From positions 62,001 to 126,000 of the forward strand of contig NZ_FOMI01000009.1 of the NCBI RefSeq assembly GCF_900112595.1: a DNA stretch of 64,000 bases. The letters run 5' to 3'. A program made the position numbers and the translations under genes. Position 1 is the first letter of the stretch; every line of letters starts with the position of its first letter. Positions 1 to 8,746 of the stretch are shown one piece after another. This stretch comes from Algibacter pectinivorans. GTDB lineage: Bacteria > Bacteroidota > Bacteroidia > Flavobacteriales > Flavobacteriaceae. A model generated the notes under the pieces. The model searched no databases, was not told the DNA's origin, and worked only from the letters and a program-made list of their open reading frames with translations.

Positions 1-1311
1 TTTGATTATTATTTTCGTCATAATCCTTTTGGTAGTGGCTATTCCATATTTGCTGGGTTGGAAGATGTATTAGATATTTTGGATTCGCTTAAATTTTCAG
101 ATTCCGACATCTCTTATTTAAAAGAAAAAGGATTTGAAAATGAGTTTTTAGAGTACTTGAAAAATTTCAGTTTTAAAGGCAATATCCGTTCTAGTAAGGA
201 AGGGGATGTTGTTTTTCCTAATCGTCCTATTTTACAAGTAGAAGCCAATATTATAGAAGCACAAATAATAGAAACTCTGTTACTTAATATTCTTAATTTT
301 CAAACCTTAATTGCTACCAAAGCGAGTAGAATTCGCTATAGTGCCAAAGATGCTATATTATTAGATATGGGTTTACGTCGTGCACATGCTACAGGTGGAT
401 ATTATGCCTCGAGAGCTGCTGCCATTGGTGGATTTGATAGTACTAGTAATGTAAAAGCAGCAGAGGATTACAGCATCCCATCTACAGGAACCATGGCGCA
501 CGCTTTTATACAAAGTTATAATAACGAGTTAGAGGCCTTTCGCGATTTTGCTCGAATACGCCCTGAAAATTGTGTGCTTTTAATTGATACATATAACACC
601 TTAAAAATAGGACTTCCAAATGCCATTACAGTGGCTAAAGAAATGGAAGAACGCGGCGATAAATTATTCGGAATCCGTTTAGATAGTGGCGATTTGGCCT
701 ATTTATCTAAAAAAGCAAGAGCCGTTTTAGATGCTGCTGGTTTACAATATGTAAAGATTGTTGTGTCCAATCAATTAGACGAAATTGTAATTAAAAGTTT
801 AAAAGAACAACATGCGCCTATTGATGTTTTTGGTGTAGGAACCAATCTCGTTACAGGAAGACCAGATGCTGCTTTGGATGGTGTTTATAAATTATCGGAA
901 TTTAATGATGCGCCTAGAATTAAACTCTCTGAAAACATTATAAAAGTATCGCTTCCTTTTAAAAAGCAAGTGTATAGAATGCTGGATGCCGATGGCATGT
1001 TTTATGGCGCAGATGCGGTTGCTATTTACTCAGAAGGCGAAGTAAGCCAAATGGAACATCCTTTTGATATTACTAAGCAAATAGATATTAGTGAGCTTGA
1101 AAAAGAGCCTTTATTAGAATTGGTTATGGAGCATGGTAAACGTGTGGCACCGGCTAGAACAGTTACCGAGATTTCAAAATATTCGCAATCGCGTTTAGAT
1201 AAACTACCTGTTGAATATAAACGTTTTCATAACCCGCATATTTATAAAATAGGACTTAGTAGTAAACTTAAAAACGAACGAAATAATCTTATTAACCAGC
1301 ATAAAAGCTAA
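1..1311 (+). CDS. pncB: nicotinate phosphoribosyltransferase, 5' end cut by window
   Basis: This enzyme makes nicotinate mononucleotide from nicotinate and PRPP in the Preiss-Handler NAD salvage route, in the cytoplasm. The reading frame is open from base 1: the first visible residues, FDYYFRHNPF and then GYSIFAGLEDVL, are the usual NAPRTase N-terminal block, so the TTG at 58 is internal and the true start lies outside the window, probably a few tens of codons upstream. Family segments include RRAHATGG, the GTMAHAFIQSY block near the middle, and FGIRLDSGDL, where the phosphoribosyl-binding region lies. The stop is 2 nt before pncA, so the two genes are almost certainly one transcript. The fit is clear from the length and motif order of the visible 436 residues. 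Confidence 0.95.
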   Translation, partial: FDYYFRHNPFGSGYSIFAGLEDVLDILDSLKFSDSDISYLKEKGFENEFLEYLKNFSFKGNIRSSKEGDVVFPNRPILQVEANIIEAQIIETLLLNILNFQTLIATKASRIRYSAKDAILLDMGLRRAHATGGYYASRAAAIGGFDSTSNVKAAEDYSIPSTGTMAHAFIQSYNNELEAFRDFARIRPENCVLLIDTYNTLKIGLPNAITVAKEMEERGDKLFGIRLDSGDLAYLSKKARAVLDAAGLQYVKIVVSNQLDEIVIKSLKEQHAPIDVFGVGTNLVTGRPDAALDGVYKLSEFNDAPRIKLSENIIKVSLPFKKQVYRMLDADGMFYGADAVAIYSEGEVSQMEHPFDITKQIDISELEKEPLLELVMEHGKRVAPARTVTEISKYSQSRLDKLPVEYKRFHNPHIYKIGLSSKLKNERNNLINQHKS

Positions 1312-1313
1312 AT

Positions 1314-1931
1314 ATGAAAACACTTTTAGTTATTGATGTACAAAATGATTTTATTCCTGGAGGATCACTTTCCGTACCTAACGGCGATAAAATTGTACCA
1401 GTAATAAATAGCATACAAGATTCATTTGATTTGATAGTAGCCACACAAGATTGGCACCCTAAAGAGCATTCTAGCTTTGCTGTAAATCATGAAGGTAAAT
1501 CGGTTTTTGATCGTATTGAGTGGCGCGGTAATATGCAAACCTTATGGCCAGAACATTGCGTGCAAGGTACCGTGGGAGCAGAGTTGCATCCAGAATTAGA
1601 CACCACAAAGTACGAGGCTATTTTTAGAAAAGGAACCGATAAAGCTATTGATAGTTATAGTGCCTTTTATGATAATAACCATTTAAAAGCAACTGGTTTA
1701 ACTGGCTATTTAAAGGAAAAAGGAGCGACCCAACTGTATTTTTGTGGTTTGGCTTCAGATATTTGTGTTTACTTTTCTATATGTGATGCTGTTAAAGAAG
1801 GATTTGACTGCTATTTTATTGAAGATGCCGCTAAACCTCTAGATGTAGAAGCGTTTGAAGCTATAAAGACTAAGATGCTTGCCATGGGTGTTCAAATTAT
1901 AACATCTGAAAACTTTATAGCACTTAAATAG
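1314..1931 (+). CDS. pncA: nicotinamidase
   Basis: It hydrolyses nicotinamide to nicotinate and ammonia, supplying the substrate of the preceding pncB. The 205-residue protein has the isochorismatase fold with the catalytic triad visible as D8 (LLVIDVQNDF), K106 (FRKGTD) and C151 (GLASDICVYF). The metal-site residues are D46 and H48 (TQDWHPKEH) and H81 (PEHCVQGT). Length matches bacterial PncA. The ATG lies 2 nt after the pncB stop, so translation is likely coupled. Downstream, it faces a small membrane protein gene on the other strand. Assignment is secure because all metal and catalytic residues are in place and the partner enzyme is adjacent. Confidence 0.95.
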   Translation: MKTLLVIDVQNDFIPGGSLSVPNGDKIVPVINSIQDSFDLIVATQDWHPKEHSSFAVNHEGKSVFDRIEWRGNMQTLWPEHCVQGTVGAELHPELDTTKYEAIFRKGTDKAIDSYSAFYDNNHLKATGLTGYLKEKGATQLYFCGLASDICVYFSICDAVKEGFDCYFIEDAAKPLDVEAFEAIKTKMLAMGVQIITSENFIALK

Positions 1932-1965
1932 TAGCATATGTTTTAGTCACCAAATAAATAAACCA

Positions 1966-2262
1966 TTATTGATTAAGCTTGTTGTATAGTGTTTTAGCGG
2001 CTATAAGTCCCAAAACACCTCCTATAGTGGAAACCAAGCAGTTAATGGCAAATAGCGATACATTAAAACTTTCATTTTGCATTATGGACCACGGGTCGAA
2101 ACCTAATCTTCCAAAAGATTTGATTAATAAAACACTACCAAAAACACCAATTAGAGTATTACCGGTTAACCCGAAAGAATATGTTTTTTTGAAATAACCG
2201 AAGGTGTTTGCTGCGGTAATGCCAATTATGATACTAATTAATGAAATAAAAGTTCCCGTCAT
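1966..2262 (-). CDS. small membrane protein downstream of cydB
   Basis: This 98-residue protein is not assigned to a family by me. It has three probable membrane segments, at about residues 4-22 (SLISIIIGITAANTFGYF), 33-50 (GNTLIGVFGSVLLIKSFG) and 67-90 (NVSLFAINCLVSTIGGVLGL). It is glycine-rich within the helices, like GlsB/YeaQ-type stress membrane proteins, but the match is only by general appearance. Its start is 15 nt after the cydB stop on the same strand, so it is probably the last gene of the cyd transcript. That suggests, without proving, a role linked to the oxidase or its membrane environment. Confidence 0.7.
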   Translation of the reverse strand: MTGTFISLISIIIGITAANTFGYFKKTYSFGLTGNTLIGVFGSVLLIKSFGRLGFDPWSIMQNESFNVSLFAINCLVSTIGGVLGLIAAKTLYNKLNQ

Positions 2263-2277
2263 AACAGAAAATTAAGA

Positions 2278-3351
2278 CTAATGTCCGTAATCCATATTAT
2301 CAATTTTACCGCTTAATAATCTTTTTTGAACTATAAAGTAAACAATAAGCAAAATGAAACCAATAATGCCCCAGTTTAAGGCTACCGATAAACCATACTC
2401 TGGGGCCGCAGTGTTGTATATGGTTAGAGATTCATTAACTGGATTAACCGAAGGTAATATTACCGGAAATAAAGATGCCAAAGACGATGTAATTCCTCCT
2501 AATATTAATAAGGTAGAATATAAAAAGGCATACTCATCTTTTTTTATTTTTTTTCTATAAAATAAACCAATTAAACCTATAAAATAAATAATTGGAAATA
2601 CTAGTAAAAACGGTTTGTCTACAAAATTATTTAAAGAATTAGGGTTTACTATCTGCCACAGGTATAGCGAGAATAAGGTAAGTACTGTTAGTACAATATT
2701 AAGCTTAAAAATAATACCTTTTAGTTTGTTATTTATGGAAGAATTGGTTTTTAAAATAACCCAATTGGCTCCATGAATAGCTAAGGTAACTACAGAAATT
2801 ATACCAATTACAATTGTAAACCAATCTATAACTCCTGGATGATCTGTTAACGGACTAAAACTAGTATTCCATAATGGAAGAAAGAAGTAATGCCCTTCGT
2901 GAGCAGAAACTCCATGATGTACATCTCCTAAATTTACGCCACGAACAATATTACCTAACGCAATACCAAAAAACAGGGCTAATAACAAACTTGAAACCCC
3001 AAAGGATTTGTCCCAAATGTCTTTCCACATTTGGTATTTAAATTGGCTTCTAAACTCTAGGCCAATGGCTCTAAAAATGATTAACCAAAGTACTATTATT
3101 AATGGTAAATAAAACCCGCTAAAAACCGAAGCGTAAAACGTTGGGAAGGCCATAAAAAGCATACCGCCAGCGGCTACTAACCAAACTTCATTTGAGTCCC
3201 AAAATAAACCAGCCGATTTAGTAATTACAGCTTTGTCTTTTTCTTTTTTAGCAAAGAATAAATGAATTATTCCCGCTCCAAAGTCATAACCGTCTAAAAT
3301 AAAAAATACTGCTAAAACAATAGCTATTGCTATATACCAAAATACTTCCAT
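2278..3351 (-). CDS. cydB: cytochrome bd oxidase subunit II
   Basis: Subunit II of the quinol:oxygen oxidoreductase in the inner membrane, which pairs with CydA and contributes to the stability of the haem site. The 357-residue protein opens with WYIAIAIVLAVFFILDGYDF, the typical CydB start containing the DGYDFG signature, and continues with DSNEVWLVAAGGMLFMAFP, another hallmark. About nine hydrophobic segments are visible. Its ATG is 2 nt after the cydA stop, so the two are co-translated. Length is in the normal range for the family. Cytochrome bd is typically used at low oxygen or under nitrosative stress; the sequence gives no direct sign of its regulation. Confidence 0.95.
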   Translation of the reverse strand: MEVFWYIAIAIVLAVFFILDGYDFGAGIIHLFFAKKEKDKAVITKSAGLFWDSNEVWLVAAGGMLFMAFPTFYASVFSGFYLPLIIVLWLIIFRAIGLEFRSQFKYQMWKDIWDKSFGVSSLLLALFFGIALGNIVRGVNLGDVHHGVSAHEGHYFFLPLWNTSFSPLTDHPGVIDWFTIVIGIISVVTLAIHGANWVILKTNSSINNKLKGIIFKLNIVLTVLTLFSLYLWQIVNPNSLNNFVDKPFLLVFPIIYFIGLIGLFYRKKIKKDEYAFLYSTLLILGGITSSLASLFPVILPSVNPVNESLTIYNTAAPEYGLSVALNWGIIGFILLIVYFIVQKRLLSGKIDNMDYGH

Positions 3352-3353
3352 AG

Positions 3354-4685
3354 TTAATGTGTTTGAGGCGTAGGACCTTGATTTATCGTTTTTCCAACTA
3401 ATACTAAAAATAATAATCCCAACAGCATATACAAAGCGACAAAACCAAGTAAGGTAAATAATGTATTCCCAGAAGATACGGTAGGTGAAATACCATCGCT
3501 AGTTTTTAATAAACCGTAAACAAGGTATGGTTGTCGTCCTAACTCGGTAGTATACCAACCTGTTAAATTTGCTATATAAGGAAAAGGTACTAAAAACATA
3601 ATTGTCCATAGTAATGGTTTAATAGTATAAAGGTTTTTTCGTATTAAAAAGAATAAGGCCAATGCCATAACACCTATAAAAATAGTACCTAAGCCAACCA
3701 TTATGTGATACGAATAGTAAAGCGCAGGAATATTACTAGGTAGTTCCTCTTCTTTAAATTGATCCATACCCGGAATTTGTTTGTTCCAATCTTGATGCGT
3801 TAAAAAACTTAAAATATTGGGGACAGCAATTTTATTATCCAATTTTTTATCTACCATATTGGGTTGCCCAATAAGAACAATTTCAGAACCAGCTTCTTCG
3901 GTTTCAAATATACCTTCCATGGCGGCAAAAGCTGCTGGCTGATGTTTAGCCACGTTTTTAGCATTCCAATCGCCTGTAGGGAACGCTACTAATAGGCTAG
4001 AAACCAAACCAAAAATGACCCCTGTTTTTAAGAATAGTTTTCCGTACTCCACTTGTTTATTTCTCAACACATAAAAGGCGCCTATGCTGGCAACAACAAA
4101 AGAAGATGTTACTACAGAAGCCATTTGGTTATGTAAAAATGCAGGTAAAAGCCAAGGGTTAGAAAAAAGATCTCCAAAATTATTAAGTACAAATTTTCCG
4201 TTTTCTAATATTTCATAACCCACAGGATGTTGCATCCAAGCATTTGTTGCCAAAATAAACCATCCACTTGCCCACGAGCCTAAAAAGACTAAAAAACCAG
4301 TTAAAAAGTGTAGTTTTTGCCCCATTAACTTTTCTCCAAAAATAAACAAGGCTAGAAAAGAAGATTCTAAAAAGAAAGAGAACATGCCTTCCATGGCTAA
4401 AGTTTGGCCTATAACACTACCTGTTAATTCTGAAAACTTTGCCCAATTGGTTCCAAACTGAAATTCCATAGGAATGCCAGTAACAACACCCATAGTAAAA
4501 TTAATAGCAAAAATGTTCATTAAAAATTTGGCAGCATTATTATATTTTTCAATTTTAGATAGTAAATACTTCCCTTTTAAAAAGACTATCAATAGTGATA
4601 ATCCCATGGTTAGCTGCGGAAATATATAATGAAATGTGATAGTAAATGCAAACTGCAATCTATCGTAAAAGAGCATGTCTTCCAT
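3354..4685 (-). CDS. cydA: cytochrome bd oxidase subunit I
   Basis: Subunit I of the cytochrome bd quinol oxidase; it binds haems b558, b595 and d and oxidises quinol while reducing oxygen. Visible ligands and key residues line up with the E. coli numbering: H19 (TFHYIFPQ), E99 and E107 in AMEGMFSFFLESS, and H185 (FLHNQMAS), equivalent to H186. The Q-loop begins with KHQPAAFAAMEGIFET and the signature GRQPY sits before the final helices (GRQPW in many homologues). At 443 residues it is a compact form with a short Q-loop. It is the first gene of a cydA-cydB-small membrane protein operon transcribed leftward; no clear promoter was recognised in front of it. Confidence 0.95.
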   Translation of the reverse strand: MEDMLFYDRLQFAFTITFHYIFPQLTMGLSLLIVFLKGKYLLSKIEKYNNAAKFLMNIFAINFTMGVVTGIPMEFQFGTNWAKFSELTGSVIGQTLAMEGMFSFFLESSFLALFIFGEKLMGQKLHFLTGFLVFLGSWASGWFILATNAWMQHPVGYEILENGKFVLNNFGDLFSNPWLLPAFLHNQMASVVTSSFVVASIGAFYVLRNKQVEYGKLFLKTGVIFGLVSSLLVAFPTGDWNAKNVAKHQPAAFAAMEGIFETEEAGSEIVLIGQPNMVDKKLDNKIAVPNILSFLTHQDWNKQIPGMDQFKEEELPSNIPALYYSYHIMVGLGTIFIGVMALALFFLIRKNLYTIKPLLWTIMFLVPFPYIANLTGWYTTELGRQPYLVYGLLKTSDGISPTVSSGNTLFTLLGFVALYMLLGLLFLVLVGKTINQGPTPQTH

Positions 4686-5001
4686 ATTCTAATTTTAGGC
4701 TATAAAAATACAACACAGATCGTTAAATTGACGCTGTTTTACTATAAAAGTATATAAAAATAAGGCTGTATTATTTAAAATAAACTTCTACTTAGCGAAT
4801 TAAAAAACTTCTATGAAAATCCACTGAATTTTAACCCTATACTAAAGTTAATATTCTATGTTAAAATAAAAAGTAAATGTTTTTAAATACCTAATTTAGG
4901 TTTGTAACTCATGTTACGTCCGGTATGTTATTATAGAAAGGTTGAGATATAAAAGAGGTTTTATGAAGCGTTATTTGTATTATAATGTAAATCGAATACC
5001 T
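4686..5001. other. gene-free stretch upstream of cydA
   Basis: An AT-rich stretch between the cydA start and the 48-codon gene at 5002. It must hold the leftward cyd promoter. I looked for an FNR-type TTGAT/ATCAA palindrome and saw none. No hairpin, repeat or coding potential was recognised. Confidence 0.5.
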
Positions 5002-5148
5002 TTAGTTATCGTCTGGTGGGGTGTTTTTTTTGCCTCCCATCATAAAGTTAATCAAAATACCTACTAAGGTTAGGCAAACCAGAGCGAAAATAGCAATCAT
5101 TATTACGCCATTACTCCAGTTGTATAATGCTATGTTTTGAGTTATCAT
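5002..5148 (-). CDS. 48-residue single-pass membrane protein
   Basis: A small gene found by reading the minus strand: ATG at 5148, stop TAA at 5002-5004, 48 codons. The product has a short polar N-terminus (MITQNIALYNWSNG), one hydrophobic segment of about 20 residues at 15-36 (start VIMIAIFALV), then a basic and acidic tail containing MMGGKKN and ending in PPDDN. Clean start, one helix and a charged tail argue for a real small membrane protein rather than noise. Flavobacteria carry similar short proteins, but I cannot name a family. It lies between cydA and tRNA-Arg, on the same strand as cydA but about 320 bp ahead of it, so it is probably its own unit. Function unknown. Confidence 0.6.
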   Translation of the reverse strand: MITQNIALYNWSNGVIMIAIFALVCLTLVGILINFMMGGKKNTPPDDN

Positions 5149-5386
5149 GTTTAAAGTATTTAGTCGTTACTATAAAGTGTAAATGTATTAACCCTAGTTT
5201 TTATTAAATATGATTTTTATCAGTATAGTTGTTTAAAAATTATTTTGACTGATGCTCTAACTTAATTTATAAAACATTACTGGTGTTTTAATAGTCTCGA
5301 ACAATTGATGTTAGGCTAATATTAGAGATAAGCTTTTATTATTGATAAAAACAATTTTTAAAATTTATTTAAATAGAAAGAAAAAA

Positions 5387-5419
5387 TTTGGTGGTTTTTT
5401 ATAAAAAAATGTATATTTG
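5387..5419 (+). promoter_or_regulatory. tRNA-Arg promoter, Bacteroidetes type
   Basis: A TTTG box at 5387-5390 is followed after 21 bp by TATATTTG at 5412-5419, which fits the Bacteroidetes -33/-7 promoter form TTTG and TAnnTTTG. It ends 13 bp before the tRNA, as expected for a stable-RNA gene. Confidence 0.65.
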
Positions 5420-5432
5420 CACCCACAAAAAA

Positions 5433-5506
5433 GGCCTCGTGGCGCAACTGAATAGCGCACTTGATTACGGCTCAAGAGGTTACAGGTTTGAATCCTGTCG
5501 AGGTCA
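5433..5506 (+). tRNA. tRNA-Arg (anticodon ACG)
   Basis: A complete cloverleaf can be folded: acceptor GGCCTCG (5433-5439) with CGAGGTC (5499-5505), with one G-U pair; D stem GCGC/GCGC; anticodon stem CTTGA/TCAAG around the loop TTACGGC; and T stem ACAGG/CCTGT around TTTGAAT. Bases 34-36 are ACG (5467-5469), reading arginine CGN codons after inosine modification. The discriminator is A5506 and the CCA end is not encoded. The D-loop has a single G followed by A where GG is usual. A strong hairpin terminator follows directly. Confidence 0.95.
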
Positions 5507-5508
5507 CA

Positions 5509-5540
5509 AAAAGCTTTCAAGAAATTGAAAGCTTTTTTTT
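5509..5540 (+). terminator. intrinsic terminator of tRNA-Arg
   Basis: A 12-bp stem AAAAGCTTTCAA / TTGAAAGCTTTT with a GAAA tetraloop, continuing into a run of T, starts 3 bases after the tRNA end. Confidence 0.9.
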
Positions 5541-5650
5541 GTTTACTCTGTTCCCCATTAATATTCACGAAACTATTTATAAGTACAAGACAAAATGGTG
5601 TTTTACTTATAAAAATACTATGCTAATTTCTTATTTAGTTTGAATAGGAT

Positions 5651-5722
5651 TTCAATTCATCATACAAATTTTACAGTTCGGTAATTAAGAGTTTTTGAAG
5701 TTGCCCTTGTAATGCACCTTTG
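5651..5722 (+). promoter_or_regulatory. paired LytTR-type sites before the TonB-dependent receptor
   Basis: Two 12-bp direct repeats, TTCAATTCATCA (5651-5662) and TACAGTTCGGTA (5672-5683), start 21 bp apart. The second contains ACAGTTCGG, which fits the known LytTR half-site pattern [TA][AC][CA]GTTN[AG][TG]. Exactly 31 bp further on is CACCTTTG (5715-5722), placed like a -7 box. The same geometry is found before the LytS operon at 9570. Binding by the LytTR regulator encoded at 12645 is inferred. Confidence 0.55.
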
Positions 5723-5784
5723 CGGTATGTTACTTGTGTTTCAGTAACTCATCAAAAAAATCGAACAGTAAAATTACATTCATC

Positions 5785-7938
5785 ATGAAAAAAATTACCA
5801 TGATCCTAGTGGCGTTAATCAGCCTACAAGTATCGGCTCAAACCATTATAAGCGGAACCGTTTTTAATGCCAAAAACGAACCTATAGAAGGTGCTAACGT
5901 TTATTTAGAAGGCACGTACGATGGCGCTACTTCTAACGAAAAAGGAGCCTTTTATTTTGAAACCCCAGCAACAGGAACCCAAACTTTAGTGGTTTCATTT
6001 TTGTCGTACGAGCCATTTACAATAGTTGGCGATGTTTCTTTTATGAAAGGTATAGAAGTAAAATTACGAGAAGATGTAAGCGCTTTAGATGCCGTGGTAT
6101 TATCGGCAGGAACATTTTCGGCAGGCGATAATAGTAAAGTTAATGCTTTAAAACCTCTAGATGTAGTAACTACTGCCAGTGCATTAGGCGATTTTGTAGG
6201 TGCTTTACAAACCTTACCAGGAACGACTACGGTGGCCGAAGATGGCAGGTTATTTGTTAGAGGTGGCGAGGCTAACGAAACTCAAATTTTTATTGATGGT
6301 ATTCGTGTATTTACGCCATATTCTCCAACTACAAATAATGCTCCAACACGCGGTAGATATTCGCCTTTTTTGTTTGATGGCATTACGTTTTCAACTGGAG
6401 GATATTCCGCCGAATATGGGCAAGCCTTATCGAGTGTTTTACTTCTAAATACAACAGATGAGCCCGATCAAGAAAAAACAGATATAGGTATAATGAGCCT
6501 TGGTGCTACGCTTGGTAATACGCAAAAATGGAAAAAGAGCGCTTTAAGCGTTAATGCATCATACATAAATTTAACACCTTATAATGCTATTTTTAAAAGC
6601 AGAAATGATTGGATAAAGCCTTTTGAAACCGTATCGGGTGAAGCTGTTTTTAGAAAAAAAACAAACTCAGGCTTGTTTAAGCTTTACGGAGTTTTTGATG
6701 CTACTAATTTCGAGCTTACTCAAGATGATATTAATGAGCCAGAAGGGGCTTATTTTAAACTTAAAAACAATAATTTTTACTTAAACGGATCGTATCAAGG
6801 TGTATTAAATGATACTTGGACTTTTTTTAGTGGCGTTAGTTTAACGCAGGCTAAAAACGACTTAAATATAATTGAAAGCAAGGTAAATAACCACGAAAAG
6901 TCTTTGCACGCTAAAATGAAATTTAAAAACAGAATTAGTAACCGTTTGAAACTTTATTTTGGTACCGAATATTTTGCAACTCAATTTAACGAATCGTATA
7001 AAGACACTTCTATTGTCCATGAAGATTATGGATATAATAATAACATTGCAGCCGTTTTTGCCGAAGCCGATATCTTTATATCTAAAAATTTAGCGCTTAA
7101 AACTGGGCTGCGTGGCGAGTATAGTGCAATTTTTAAAGATTTTACAATGGCACCACGAGTTTCGGTTGCTTATAAAACAAGTAGTAAAAGTCAAGTATCT
7201 CTGGCTTATGGTAATTTTTATCAAAACCCTTCAAGTAATATTTTAAAGTTTAATACAGACTTAAAAGCGGAAAATGCGTCGCATTATATTTTTAATTATC
7301 AATACAATGGCGATAGACAAGTTTTTAGAGCCGAAGGCTATTATAAAAACTATAGTAATTTGGTTAAGTATGATACAGAGTTTACCAATTTTAACAGCAA
7401 TTATACCAGTAATGGTAGCGGTTATGCCACGGGATTAGATTTGTTTTGGAGAGATAGTAAAAGCATTAAAAATTTCGATTACTGGTTAAGTTACTCACTT
7501 TTAGATACCCAACGCGATTACAATAATTATCCAACAAAAGCGCAACCCAATTTTGCAAATACGCATAATGCATCGGTTGTGGGAAAATATTGGATAGACT
7601 CATTGCGTAGTCAGGTTGGTATGAGTTATAGTTTTGCTTCGGGAAGGACGTATACAAACCCCAATAGCACAGGTTTTTTAAACCATAAAACAAAATCATT
7701 TAACAACTTAAGTTTAAATTGGGCTTATTTAATTAGTCCGCAAAAAATACTCTATGCCTCGGTAAATAATGTGTTAGGATTTAAAAATATTAACGGTTAC
7801 CAATATGCCAATGCACCAGATGTAAATGGAACTTTTAATAGACGTGCTTTACAACCGGCTACCGATCAGTTCTTTTTTGTTGGCTTCTTTTGGACCATTA
7901 GCGACGATAAAAAAAGCAATCAGTTAGATAATTTATAG
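5785..7938 (+). CDS. TonB-dependent receptor with carboxypeptidase-like domain
   Basis: An outer-membrane TonB-dependent receptor of 717 residues; its ligand is not evident. The start is taken at ATG 5785, giving the signal peptide MKKITMILVALISLQVSAQ; the in-frame TTG at 5734 would put 17 polar residues in front of it. After the signal peptide comes a carboxypeptidase regulatory-like domain (ISGTVFNAKNEPIEGANVYL, about residues 20-105), then a plug (GALQTLPGTTTVAEDGRLFV, then RGGEANETQIFIDG, about 115-230), then a beta-barrel ending in an aromatic-rich strand (DQFFFVGFFW) followed by a short tail. There is no SusD partner, so it is not a standard polysaccharide locus. A paired LytTR-type site lies upstream. 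A TonB gene follows two genes later. Confidence 0.85.
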   Translation: MKKITMILVALISLQVSAQTIISGTVFNAKNEPIEGANVYLEGTYDGATSNEKGAFYFETPATGTQTLVVSFLSYEPFTIVGDVSFMKGIEVKLREDVSALDAVVLSAGTFSAGDNSKVNALKPLDVVTTASALGDFVGALQTLPGTTTVAEDGRLFVRGGEANETQIFIDGIRVFTPYSPTTNNAPTRGRYSPFLFDGITFSTGGYSAEYGQALSSVLLLNTTDEPDQEKTDIGIMSLGATLGNTQKWKKSALSVNASYINLTPYNAIFKSRNDWIKPFETVSGEAVFRKKTNSGLFKLYGVFDATNFELTQDDINEPEGAYFKLKNNNFYLNGSYQGVLNDTWTFFSGVSLTQAKNDLNIIESKVNNHEKSLHAKMKFKNRISNRLKLYFGTEYFATQFNESYKDTSIVHEDYGYNNNIAAVFAEADIFISKNLALKTGLRGEYSAIFKDFTMAPRVSVAYKTSSKSQVSLAYGNFYQNPSSNILKFNTDLKAENASHYIFNYQYNGDRQVFRAEGYYKNYSNLVKYDTEFTNFNSNYTSNGSGYATGLDLFWRDSKSIKNFDYWLSYSLLDTQRDYNNYPTKAQPNFANTHNASVVGKYWIDSLRSQVGMSYSFASGRTYTNPNSTGFLNHKTKSFNNLSLNWAYLISPQKILYASVNNVLGFKNINGYQYANAPDVNGTFNRRALQPATDQFFFVGFFWTISDDKKSNQLDNL

Positions 7939-7961
7939 CATATAATTAAGATTATTAGATA

Positions 7962-8471
7962 CTATTTAATGCGCCTTGCCTGTGTGGTAAAGGATAAACC
8001 TTGTTGCCCTTTGGTAGAATTCATAACACCTTCAAATAAAGGTTCTGGACAGCCTTTAGGGACTTTCCATTCAAAAATAAAATTAGAGCCTGTGCCACCA
8101 GCAACATCGGTTTCATCAATTATTATTTCGGTGGTTTCCATAGGGCCCAAATAAATAGGGTCTTTAAAATAGGTTTTTACTGGTGCGCCATGAGAATCGT
8201 AGTAATTAGCCTTTAAAAGATATATGGTGTCTAAATCGCTGGTGTTTCTTAAGCTCACCATAACAGTTAAATTATGAGTAGTGTGCTCAGAAACGCTATA
8301 AATTTGAGAATATATAGATAGATACGATTTTCCATATTCCAAAGAATCTGTAGCTTTTATGTTCGCCTTACGTTTCGACCAGTTTTCATGGTGAAGCGAA
8401 CTAACCTCTTTCGTTTCATTACAACTTAAAAAAATAAAGAACAGTGCAAGCGAAAAATATTTTAGTTTCAT
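7962..8471 (-). CDS. DUF3124 lipoprotein
   Basis: A 169-residue predicted lipoprotein with signal peptide and lipobox LFFIFLSC (cysteine 17). The rest resembles the DUF3124 family: LRNTSDLDTIYLLKANYYDS, then ETTEIIIDETDVAGGTGSNF, then FEWKVPKGCPEPLFEGVM and the closing GQQGLSFTTQ. The family has no known function; its beta-rich pattern suggests a periplasmic or surface domain. It points toward the TonB-dependent receptor gene and ends 24 bp from it, with no terminator hairpin recognised between them. Confidence 0.8.
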   Translation of the reverse strand: MKLKYFSLALFFIFLSCNETKEVSSLHHENWSKRKANIKATDSLEYGKSYLSIYSQIYSVSEHTTHNLTVMVSLRNTSDLDTIYLLKANYYDSHGAPVKTYFKDPIYLGPMETTEIIIDETDVAGGTGSNFIFEWKVPKGCPEPLFEGVMNSTKGQQGLSFTTQARRIK

Positions 8472-8746
8472 TTTTAATGCGATTTTATTAAAATGCTATT
8501 ACTACAAATATAACACACCCTTTCTAGAAACGTTTATGCATCCGGTATATAATTACTTTTTTACCTCAAATTTTAAAAGGAAATAAATTTTAAATCCTAA
8601 AGAGTTTGTAATATTCAATTAAATAGGTAAACAATTTTAAGATATGACAAATATCATAGTTGATTAATTGAAGATACAATAATTTTAAGGTATTGAAATT
8701 AAGATGACTTAATAAAGTAATAAGGCATCTGTTAATACTAAATGTT

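Noticed and set aside
58-60. TTG at 58 as the start of pncB
   Set aside because: The frame is open to base 1 and its codons encode conserved NAPRTase sequence, so the start lies before the window.
4686-4800. FNR or CRP site in front of cydA
   Set aside because: The stretch GATCGTTAAATTGAC has only weak dyad symmetry and does not fit TTGAT-N4-ATCAA.
5365-5568. A reading frame on the minus strand of about 67 codons (product containing LDRIQTCNLLSRNQ)
   Set aside because: It covers the tRNA-Arg gene and its terminator in antisense; the peptide is the usual false translation of a tRNA.
5734-5784. N-terminal extension of the TonB-dependent receptor from TTG 5734
   Set aside because: It puts a polar stretch before a perfect signal peptide that starts at ATG 5785.
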